Shown here piece by piece: positions 58,007 through 64,000 of a DNA stretch of 64,000 nucleotides. The stretch comes from Effusibacillus dendaii. GTDB lineage: Bacteria > Bacillota > Bacilli > Tumebacillales > Effusibacillaceae. Under the pieces are notes generated by a model, which worked only from the letters and a program-made list of their open reading frames with translations, was not told the DNA's origin and did no database searches. The stretch's first letter is position 1. The number at the start of each line of letters is the position of its first letter. Location of the stretch: the NCBI RefSeq assembly GCF_015097055.1, contig NZ_AP023366.1, positions 3,189,001 through 3,253,000 of the forward strand, read 5' to 3'. The position numbers were made by a program, and so were the translations under genes.

Positions 58007-59479
58007 ATGGCTACGCAAACTGCAGGAACAAAGGTAAAAGCAATTGATTGTCTGCACTTTATTGACGGGCAGTATGTTCCTTCCCGCAACGGAAAAACAT
58101 TTGCCAACATCAACCCGGCCACGGGTGAAGTATTGGGCACGGTGGCCGAAGGAGGCCGCGAAGAAGTCGATTTGGCCGTACAGGCGGCGAGAAAAGCGCT
58201 GAAGGGCCCCTGGAAAAAGATGACTGCCCATGATCGCGGTGCTGTTTTGCGTCGAATTGGTGACCTGATTTTGGAACGGAAAGATGAATTGGCGATGCTG
58301 GAGACGTTGGACACAGGAAAACCGCTGTGGCTCTCGAACAGTGTGGATATACCGAGAGCGGCCTATAACTTTCATTTTTTTGCGGATTATATCCGCGCAT
58401 TGGGAACGGAAGCGTTTCAACAGGATGATGTGGCAATCAACTATTCCATTCGCCGGCCGGTAGGCGTAGTAGGATTGATTAATCCCTGGAACCTGCCACT
58501 GCTGCTGCTGACTTGGAAGCTGGCACCCTGTTTGGCGGCTGGCAACACCACGGTGATGAAACCGGCTGAATTGACCCCTATGACGGCCACGGTTCTGGCT
58601 GAAATTTGCCGCGATGCAGGAGTGCCTGACGGTGTGGTCAACCTGGTGCACGGATTCGGACCGGATTCGGCAGGTGCCGCTTTGACTGAACATCCGGATG
58701 TGAATGCGATCTCCTTCACAGGAGAAACGACGACCGGTAAAATTATTATGTCGGCGGCCGCCAAAACACTGAAACGACTTTCCTACGAACTGGGCGGCAA
58801 AAATCCAAATATTATTTTCGCCGACTCCGATTTGGATGAAGTGATTGAAACCACCATCAAATCAAGCTTTATTAATCAAGGAGAAGTTTGCCTCTGCGGC
58901 TCCCGAATTTATGTGGAGCGTACCGCGTATGACCAATTTGTAGAAAAGTTTGTTGCAAAAACCAAACAGTTGACCGTTGGCGACCCGTTTGATCCCAATA
59001 CGAAGGTGGGCGCTTTGATCAGCGAGGAGCATTTTGACCGCGTCAACAGCTATATTCAGCTGGCGAAACAGGAAGGCGGCCAAATTCTGACGGGCGGCAA
59101 GCGTCCGGAGAGTTTGCAGCAGGGATATTATCTGGAACCGACGATCATTACCGGACTGGACAACAGCTGCCGGGTGGTACGGGAAGAGATTTTTGGACCG
59201 GTTGTGACGATTACGCCGTTTGACCGGGAAGAGGAAGTGATCGAGTTGGCGAACGATACCCACTACGGATTGAGCGCCAGTCTTTGGACGAACGATCTGC
59301 GGCGGGCGCACCGGGTAGCCGGGCAGATCGAAGCAGGGATTATCTGGGTGAACACCTGGTTCCTGCGCGATCTGCGTACACCGTTTGGCGGCATGAAGCA
59401 AAGTGGTATCGGCCGTGAGGGTGGAATGCACAGTTTCGAATTTTATTCCGAGCTTTCCAATATTTGTATTAAGTTGTAG
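58007..59479 (+). CDS. praB: 2-Hydroxymuconic semialdehyde dehydrogenase
   Basis: The 490-residue NAD-dependent aldehyde dehydrogenase has the N-terminal HFIDGQYVPSRNGKTFANIN typical of XylG/DmpC/PraB. NPWNLPLLLLTWK, ELGGKNPNII (general base Glu) and GEVCLCGSRIYVERT (nucleophile Cys) are present. It oxidises 2-hydroxymuconate semialdehyde to 2-hydroxymuconate (4-oxalocrotonate enol). I chose ATG 58007 (site GGGAGAG); the frame runs open to 57677 inside the transporter gene. The gene symbol is by analogy with Paenibacillus pra genes. Confidence 0.92.
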   Translation: MATQTAGTKVKAIDCLHFIDGQYVPSRNGKTFANINPATGEVLGTVAEGGREEVDLAVQAARKALKGPWKKMTAHDRGAVLRRIGDLILERKDELAMLETLDTGKPLWLSNSVDIPRAAYNFHFFADYIRALGTEAFQQDDVAINYSIRRPVGVVGLINPWNLPLLLLTWKLAPCLAAGNTTVMKPAELTPMTATVLAEICRDAGVPDGVVNLVHGFGPDSAGAALTEHPDVNAISFTGETTTGKIIMSAAAKTLKRLSYELGGKNPNIIFADSDLDEVIETTIKSSFINQGEVCLCGSRIYVERTAYDQFVEKFVAKTKQLTVGDPFDPNTKVGALISEEHFDRVNSYIQLAKQEGGQILTGGKRPESLQQGYYLEPTIITGLDNSCRVVREEIFGPVVTITPFDREEEVIELANDTHYGLSASLWTNDLRRAHRVAGQIEAGIIWVNTWFLRDLRTPFGGMKQSGIGREGGMHSFEFYSELSNICIKL

Positions 59480-59495
59480 GTTGGAGGGACGATTC

Positions 59496-60290
59496 GTGGC
59501 ACACATTGACGAGAATAAAATCAATCGATTTGCCGATCACCTGGCAGCGGCGGAAGAAACCCGCAGCGGGGTTTCCCCGTTGCTGGAACTGGATCCGCAG
59601 TTGACGACCGAAGAGGCGTACCGGGTGCAACTGGTTACGATCGAACGTAAAACAGCTACAGGGCAACGGATTGTCGGCAAGAAAATCGGCCTGACATCGC
59701 TTGCCATGCAGACGATGCTGGGAGTTGATCAGCCGGATTACGGACATCTGCTTGACGGCATGGTCGTCGAAAATGGCAGCTCCATTCCGTTTCATCGGGT
59801 TCTGCAGCCAAAGGTAGAAGCTGAAATTGCGTTTGTTTTAAAAAGGGATCTTACAGGACCCCGCGTGACAACGCTAGACGTGCTGCAGGCGACCGATTAT
59901 GTGCTGCCTGCGCTTGAGATTGTAGACAGCCGTATAAAAGATTGGAAGATCAAACTGCAGGACACGATCGCCGACAATGCATCATCCGGACTCTATGTGC
60001 TGGGCGGCAAGCCTGTTGCGGTAGATCGGGTAGATCTGGCGCAGATCGGCATGGCTTTGTACAAAAACGGCGAACTGATGAACACCGGCGTGGGTGCCGC
60101 CGCCCTCGGCCATCCCGCCTATTGTGTCGCTTGGCTGGCAAACAAACTGTCTGAGTTCGACATTGTGTTGAAAGCGGGCGAAGTGATTCTGTCAGGGGCT
60201 CTATCTGCAGCGGTCAACGCCGAACCGGGAGACCATTTTCAGGCCAGGCTGGCCCATTTGGGGGCTGTGTCGGTCAGTTTCACTGATTGA
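59496..60290 (+). CDS. praE: 2-Oxopent-4-enoate hydratase (2-keto-4-pentenoate hydratase)
   Basis: The 264-residue product from GTG 59496 (site TTGGAGGG) belongs to the hydratase/decarboxylase family: [32 protein letters not shown] with metal-binding Glu, [15 protein letters not shown] and [11 protein letters not shown]. It adds water to 2-hydroxypenta-2,4-dienoate to give 4-hydroxy-2-oxovalerate. The paralogue at 62266 is the decarboxylase; which is which follows the pra/dmp gene order and is likely but not proven. Confidence 0.88.
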   Translation: MAHIDENKINRFADHLAAAEETRSGVSPLLELDPQLTTEEAYRVQLVTIERKTATGQRIVGKKIGLTSLAMQTMLGVDQPDYGHLLDGMVVENGSSIPFHRVLQPKVEAEIAFVLKRDLTGPRVTTLDVLQATDYVLPALEIVDSRIKDWKIKLQDTIADNASSGLYVLGGKPVAVDRVDLAQIGMALYKNGELMNTGVGAAALGHPAYCVAWLANKLSEFDIVLKAGEVILSGALSAAVNAEPGDHFQARLAHLGAVSVSFTD

Positions 60291-60319
60291 GAAGGCAAAA
60301 CGGAGAGGGGATGTTTACA

Positions 60320-61204
60320 ATGGGCAAAATGAAAGCGGCTATCATCGGCTCTGGCAATATCGGGACGGACTTGATGATTAAATTGCAGCGGTCACCCGTT
60401 TTGGAAATGACGGCGATGATCGGGATTGATCCGGATTCGGACGGCTTGCGAAGAGCGAAAGAATTCGGGTATGCAGCGATTGATACGGGGATTGACGGTT
60501 TTTTGGAGCAGCCGGATCTGGCCGATATCGTATTTGACGCCACATCGGCAAAAGCGCACATGCATCATGCCAAACTGTTGCGGGAAGCGGGGAAACTGGC
60601 AATCGACCTGACTCCAGCTGCCATAGGGCCGTTTGTGGTGCCAACTGTCAATCTGGGATCGCATCTGGAAGAAATGAATATTAACATGATCACCTGCGGC
60701 GGTCAGGCTACAATCCCGATTGTGCACGCCATTAACCGCGTTTGTCCGGTTGAATACGCGGAGATCGTCGCCACCATTTCCAGTCGCAGCGCCGGTCCTG
60801 GTACGCGCGCCAACATTGACGAGTTTACGGAAACGACGGCACACGGCATCGAACAGATCGGCGGAGCCAAAAAAGGCAAAGCGATCATTATCTTGAATCC
60901 GGCGGAACCGCCTATTTTGATGCGGAATACGGTGCATGCCCTGGTGCAGGAGGGAGCCGTGGATCAGTCGGCAATTGCCCGCTCGATTGAGGAAATGGTG
61001 CAGTCGGTCCAGTCGTATGTTCCTGGCTATCGGCTGCGGACAGAGCCGATTTTTGATGGAAACAGGTTGACGGTATTCTTGGAAGTAGAGGGCGCAGGCG
61101 ATTATCTGCCGAAGTATTCCGGCAATCTGGACATCATGACGGCTGCAGCTGTGAAAGTGGCGGAAGAGTTTGCCAGACACCGGCTTGCAAAAGCGGTTGT
61201 TTAA
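60320..61204 (+). CDS. praG: Acetaldehyde dehydrogenase (acylating)
   Basis: The 294-residue product has an N-terminal NAD-binding segment [20 protein letters not shown], the catalytic Cys in [15 protein letters not shown] and [20 protein letters not shown], as in DmpF/MhpF. It converts acetaldehyde to acetyl-CoA and forms a complex with the aldolase encoded next, channelling the toxic aldehyde. ATG 60320 is 9 bp from GGAGAGGGG; the ATG at 60311 is too close. Confidence 0.95.
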   Translation: MGKMKAAIIGSGNIGTDLMIKLQRSPVLEMTAMIGIDPDSDGLRRAKEFGYAAIDTGIDGFLEQPDLADIVFDATSAKAHMHHAKLLREAGKLAIDLTPAAIGPFVVPTVNLGSHLEEMNINMITCGGQATIPIVHAINRVCPVEYAEIVATISSRSAGPGTRANIDEFTETTAHGIEQIGGAKKGKAIIILNPAEPPILMRNTVHALVQEGAVDQSAIARSIEEMVQSVQSYVPGYRLRTEPIFDGNRLTVFLEVEGAGDYLPKYSGNLDIMTAAAVKVAEEFARHRLAKAVV

Positions 61205-61225
61205 CGCAAAGGGGGCGCAGTAGAG

Positions 61226-62254
61226 ATGACAAGGGAACGGGATATTGTAATCACGGAAGTGGCGCTGCGTGACGGCAGTCATGCAATTGCCCATCAATAC
61301 ACGGTTGATCAGGTAATCAGCGTGGCAAGAGCGCTCGATGAAGCCAACGTGCCCTATATTGAGGTTTCGCACGGTGACGGACTGGCTGGATCTTCGCTGC
61401 AGTACGGGTTGTCTCGTACGAATGAGATGGAATTGATTGAGGCAGCGGTCTCTGTGTGTAAACAGGCGCGCATTGCCGTACTGTTGTTGCCGGGCGTCGG
61501 CACGATGCAAGAACTGAAACAGGCGGCCGGATTGGGTGTCAAAATGGCACGCATTGCCACGCACGTGACAGAAGCGGATATTTCTGCTCAGCATATTGCG
61601 CTGGCGAAAGAGTTGGGCCTGGAAACGGTCGGATTTTTGATGATGGCGCATATGGCGCCGCCGGAAAAACTGGTCGAACAGGCGAAGTTGATGGAAAGTT
61701 ATGGAGCGGATACTGTCTATGTTGTGGATTCGGCTGGTGCGCTGCTGCCGCATGAAGTACGGGAACGGGTGCGGGCGTTACGGCAAAATCTGCGCGTCAA
61801 CGTCGGATTCCATGCGCACAACAACCTGTCGTTGGCGATGGCGAACACCTTGGTAGCGATTGAAGAAGGGGCTACCCGGATCGATGGCAGCGTTCGGTGT
61901 CTGGGGGCAGGCGCGGGAAATGCGCAGACAGAAGTGCTGGTTGCCGTGTTGGACCGGATGAACATTCAAACGGGTGTCAATGTATACAAAATGATGGATT
62001 TGGCGGAAGAAATCGTCGCCCCGATCCTTCAAAAACCGCAGGAAATTACACGCGACAGCCTGGTACTCGGCTACGCGGGGGTGTACTCCAGCTTCCTGCT
62101 GCACGCACAGCGGGCGGCCAAACAGTTTGGATTGGATGCACGCGATATTCTGATCGAGTTAGGAAAACGGAAAGTGGTGGGCGGCCAGGAAGACATGATT
62201 GTCGACGTAGCGGCTGCCATCTCGCATGACAAAACATCGGTTTCGGTCAGATAG
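61226..62254 (+). CDS. praF: 4-Hydroxy-2-oxovalerate aldolase
   Basis: The 342-residue DmpG/MhpE-type aldolase has [20 protein letters not shown] (catalytic Arg-Asp, His), [13 protein letters not shown]-like region, [20 protein letters not shown] (metal-binding HxH) and [17 protein letters not shown]. It splits 4-hydroxy-2-oxovalerate into pyruvate and acetaldehyde with Mn2+ and partners the acylating dehydrogenase. The site AAAGGGGGC precedes the ATG. Confidence 0.95.
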   Translation: MTRERDIVITEVALRDGSHAIAHQYTVDQVISVARALDEANVPYIEVSHGDGLAGSSLQYGLSRTNEMELIEAAVSVCKQARIAVLLLPGVGTMQELKQAAGLGVKMARIATHVTEADISAQHIALAKELGLETVGFLMMAHMAPPEKLVEQAKLMESYGADTVYVVDSAGALLPHEVRERVRALRQNLRVNVGFHAHNNLSLAMANTLVAIEEGATRIDGSVRCLGAGAGNAQTEVLVAVLDRMNIQTGVNVYKMMDLAEEIVAPILQKPQEITRDSLVLGYAGVYSSFLLHAQRAAKQFGLDARDILIELGKRKVVGGQEDMIVDVAAAISHDKTSVSVR

Positions 62255-62265
62255 GGGAGCGGATT

Positions 62266-63051
62266 ATGGGAAATTATAACTACAGGCAAATCGCCGCTTT
62301 TTTAGAACGGGCAGAGTTGGAAAAAAAGGAAATAGGCCGCATAACAGCCGACTATACGGATCTGGATGTGGCGGCGGCCTACGAAATCCAGGCTGAACTG
62401 GTAAACCTGAAGTTGGAACAGGGATACCGGGTCATCGGCCCCAAAATGGGCTTGACCAGCCAGGCCAAAATGAAACAGATGAAGGTGGAAGAGCCGATAT
62501 ACGGGTATATTTTTGATTATATGGTGATACCCAACGGCGGCCAACTGCGTATGCGGGATCTCATTCATCCCAAAGTCGAAGCGGAAATCGCCTTCGTAAT
62601 GGGAAAAGATGTGAGCGGCCCAGGTGTAACGGGCGCACAGATCCTGGCTGCAACCGAATTTGTGACGTCCGCATTGGAAATTATCGACAGCCGCTACGAA
62701 AATTTCTCTTTTACATTGCCGGATGTAATAGCCGATAATGCGTCTTCTTCGCGAGTGATATTGGGCGATCGCCTGGTGCGGCCAGATGAAATGGAACTGG
62801 ATCTGGTCGGTGTTACGCTGTCAATCAATGGTCAAATCAAAGCGTTGGGGGCGGGGGCTGCCGTATTGGGACACCCGGCCCATTCGGTGGCGATGTTGGC
62901 CAATATGCTGGCACGCAAAGGGGAATCATTGAAAGCTGGCAGCGTCATTCTGACAGGCGGTGTGACAGAAGCCATCCTGTTGCATGTTGGCGATACGGTA
63001 AGCGCCAAGCTGGATGGATTGGGAGAAATCGGGTTTCAGGTGACCGAGTAA
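62266..63051 (+). CDS. praD: 4-Oxalocrotonate (2-oxo-3-hexenedioate) decarboxylase
   Basis: The 261-residue product belongs to the same family as the hydratase at 59496: [62 protein letters not shown]. By gene order it is the Mg2+-dependent decarboxylase that converts 2-oxo-3-hexenedioate to 2-oxopent-4-enoate. It starts 11 bp after the aldolase and precedes the tautomerase. Confidence 0.9.
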   Translation: MGNYNYRQIAAFLERAELEKKEIGRITADYTDLDVAAAYEIQAELVNLKLEQGYRVIGPKMGLTSQAKMKQMKVEEPIYGYIFDYMVIPNGGQLRMRDLIHPKVEAEIAFVMGKDVSGPGVTGAQILAATEFVTSALEIIDSRYENFSFTLPDVIADNASSSRVILGDRLVRPDEMELDLVGVTLSINGQIKALGAGAAVLGHPAHSVAMLANMLARKGESLKAGSVILTGGVTEAILLHVGDTVSAKLDGLGEIGFQVTE

Positions 63052-63090
63052 AATTTGAGCCAAAAATCCAATAAAAAGGGGCTGTGCGAT

Positions 63091-63285
63091 ATGCCATTTG
63101 TACAAATTCAGATGCTTGAGGGCAGACCGGAGGAAAAAATCAAGCAGATGATTCGTGACGTAACGGATACGATCGTAAACACGTTAGACGTACCGAAAGA
63201 AAACGTTCGCGTTGTGGTTTCGGAAGTTCCCAAAACGCACTGGGGAATCGCGGGTACGCCTGTTTCTGACATTCCTGGACGATAG
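63091..63285 (+). CDS. praC: 4-Oxalocrotonate tautomerase
   Basis: From ATG 63091 (site AAAAAGGGGC) the product is 64 residues; after Met removal the catalytic base is Pro 1 (PFVQIQMLEGR). Arg 11, Arg 39 (PKENVRVVVSEV) and Trp 50 (where Pseudomonas 4-OT has Phe) complete the active site. The small hexamer-forming enzyme ketonises 2-hydroxymuconate. An upstream start at 63055 would mask Pro 1 and is rejected. It is the last intact gene of the operon. Confidence 0.96.
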   Translation: MPFVQIQMLEGRPEEKIKQMIRDVTDTIVNTLDVPKENVRVVVSEVPKTHWGIAGTPVSDIPGR

Positions 63286-63324
63286 TTCCGTACCTCCCGG
63301 ACGATAGTTCCCTATCCGACTTAA

Positions 63325-63359
63325 AGACCGTCTGATCTGTTTTGATTGGACGGTTTTTA
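63325..63359 (+). terminator. Terminator of aromatic operon
   Basis: GACCGTC and GACGGT followed by TTTTTA form a stem-loop 40 bp after the tautomerase stop. Confidence 0.75.
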
Positions 63360-63780
63360 TCTGCCGATTGGCTCATCAGGCGGTTATCCGACATTGTTTC
63401 TGGCTGATGCCGCAAGAGCCAACGGGGGTAAGGTGTACACTTGCGAAAACGATTCTTTTAAGATTGAATTGGCCAAACAGACTTTTGAAAAGGCGGGACT
63501 CGACAAATACATTGAGTTGATTGAGGGAGATCTTTACAGACGGTGGCATCACTCGAGGGCCCGTGGGATTTTGTGTTTATCGATGCAGTGAAGGAAGAAT
63601 ACATTTTTTACCTCGCGATGGTATGGCCGAAACTCCGGTCAGGAGGACTGATAGTAGCGGATAACATGCTTTCTCATAAAGGAATATTGGGGATTACGGC
63701 CTATCAGGGATTTGTAAGACTGCAGGACGATGGAGCAACCGTAACGGTACCATCGGATCAAGCGATGAGTTCACTTGTAA
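63354..63780 (+). pseudogene. Class I O-methyltransferase remnant, frameshifted
   Basis: The first frame reads LPIGSSGGYPTLFLADAARA, continues KVYTCENDSFKIELAKQTFE and IELIEGD; the second, from about 63540, reads QTVASLEGPWDFVFIDAVK, then RSGGLIVADNMLSHKGI and TVTVP. Together they resemble the C-terminal two thirds of caffeoyl-CoA-type catechol O-methyltransferases (metal-binding Asp in DFVFIDA). About 60 N-terminal residues are missing and a one-base indel breaks the frame. It begins within the terminator of the aromatic operon, so a deletion joined them. Confidence 0.82.
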
Positions 63781-63789
63781 ATATTAGTG

Positions 63790-63930
63790 GAGGCTTAACT
63801 AGGCCGCTGAATTCCGAAAGGAAGCGGGGGAAACAATTTTGGGGTGAATCCGGTCGATCGATCGGTAGGGCAATCTCTTAAGCCCGAATCCGACAGCTAA
63901 CCTCGTAAGTGTTTAAGAGAGGAGTGAGGA
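63790..63930 (+). ncRNA. ydaO/yuaA-type (c-di-AMP) riboswitch
   Basis: Hallmarks in order: GCCGCTGAATTCCGAAAGGA with AAGCGGGGGAAAC, TTTTGGGGTGAATCC, GGTAGGGCAATC, and CCCGAATCCGACAGCTAACC followed by TCGTAAG. The last is the most conserved ydaO segment. The longest open frame here (to 63881) is just the RNA read as protein. A terminator 27 bases downstream completes a transcriptional switch. The controlled gene lies beyond the window, probably a cell-wall hydrolase or ion transporter as in other ydaO cases. Confidence 0.92.
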
Positions 63931-63956
63931 CATTGTTCCAATTTCTTAATTTTACG

Positions 63957-63987
63957 CCCCGTAGGGATTTTTCCTATGGGGGTTTTT
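63957..63987 (+). terminator. Expression-platform terminator of ydaO riboswitch
   Basis: CCCCGTAGG-GATTTTT-CCTATGGGG followed by GTTTTTT: a 9-bp stem with one G-U pair and a T-run. Confidence 0.85.
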
Positions 63988-64000
63988 TAACAGCTTAGAA

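Noticed and set aside
60392-61753. Long minus-strand frame of 453 codons
   Set aside because: It lies antisense to two certain genes (acetaldehyde dehydrogenase and aldolase), has no ribosome site, and its His/Arg-rich composition is typical of a mirror frame.
63276-63311. Direct repeat GGACGATAGTTCC after the tautomerase gene
   Set aside because: Two short copies straddling the stop codon; most simply a local slippage duplication.
63543-63881. Complete 112-residue protein at the end of the window
   Set aside because: Its first part is the frameshifted methyltransferase and its last 30 or so residues are the ydaO riboswitch read as protein.
1-64000. CRISPR arrays, tRNA or rRNA genes
   Set aside because: No regularly spaced repeats and no tRNA or rRNA signatures were seen; TnpB belongs to IS607 and is not a CRISPR effector locus.

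Overview
The window looks like chromosomal DNA of a Gram-positive Bacillota bacterium of the Bacillales type, possibly Alicyclobacillaceae/Effusibacillus-like; the genus is only a guess. Supporting signs are AGGAGG-type ribosome sites, frequent TTG/GTG starts, many lipoproteins, a PspA-DUF350-DUF4178-DUF4247 stress operon, two ydaO-type (c-di-AMP) riboswitches and a catabolic operon in the order known from Paenibacillus protocatechuate 2,3-cleavage genes. I see no rRNA, tRNA or CRISPR array.

Layout. 1-7.4 kb: end of a chemotaxis receptor, an RND efflux pair behind a copper-type (CsoR-like) operator, a broken csoR-like gene, a VanY-type carboxypeptidase and an FTR1 remnant. 7.7-10.1 kb: PspA envelope-stress operon. 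10.1-13.3 kb: a decayed stretch with an IS remnant, zinc-ribbon and rhodanese genes, a MerT-like gene cut by TGA, and broken copper-storage-protein and multicopper-oxidase genes. 13.4-31.5 kb: copper homeostasis and the thiol/envelope functions around it. This part holds two multicopper oxidases, two OmpR-type two-component systems, Met-rich lipoproteins, CcdA/TlpA/Lgt-like genes, an intact copper storage protein, copZ (first copy with TGA at a metal-ligand Cys), csoR, copA, a second copZ, and NlpC/P60 under a c-di-AMP riboswitch. 32-39.3 kb: CcdA, Lgt, EthD, SCO1, small membrane proteins, an IS607-type element (serine resolvase plus TnpB), TatA and several gene remnants.

39.4-53.1 kb is the most unusual part. 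Two very large P-type ATPases have a type-IIA (Ca2+-ATPase-like) core and an N-terminal Cys-less HMA-like domain. They flank a full-length paralogue that has lost the phosphorylation Asp, TGES, PEGLP and GDGVND motifs yet keeps one uninterrupted frame. A further HMA-containing, P1B-like pseudo-ATPase follows, and small proteins with one hydrophobic segment sit beside these genes. I infer a multi-subunit ion-pump or metal-sensing assembly with catalytically dead partners.

53.3-63.3 kb is an aromatic meta-cleavage operon. It encodes a class III extradiol dioxygenase, a UbiD/D-subunit/UbiX decarboxylase set in which UbiD is fused to the front half of a zinc alcohol dehydrogenase, an ABM-like protein, an EamA transporter, and then 2-hydroxymuconate-semialdehyde dehydrogenase, hydratase, acylating acetaldehyde dehydrogenase, aldolase, decarboxylase and tautomerase. 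An MFS transporter at 48.8-50.1 kb may import the substrate. The window ends with a frameshifted O-methyltransferase remnant running into a ydaO riboswitch and its terminator, whose target gene lies beyond the end.
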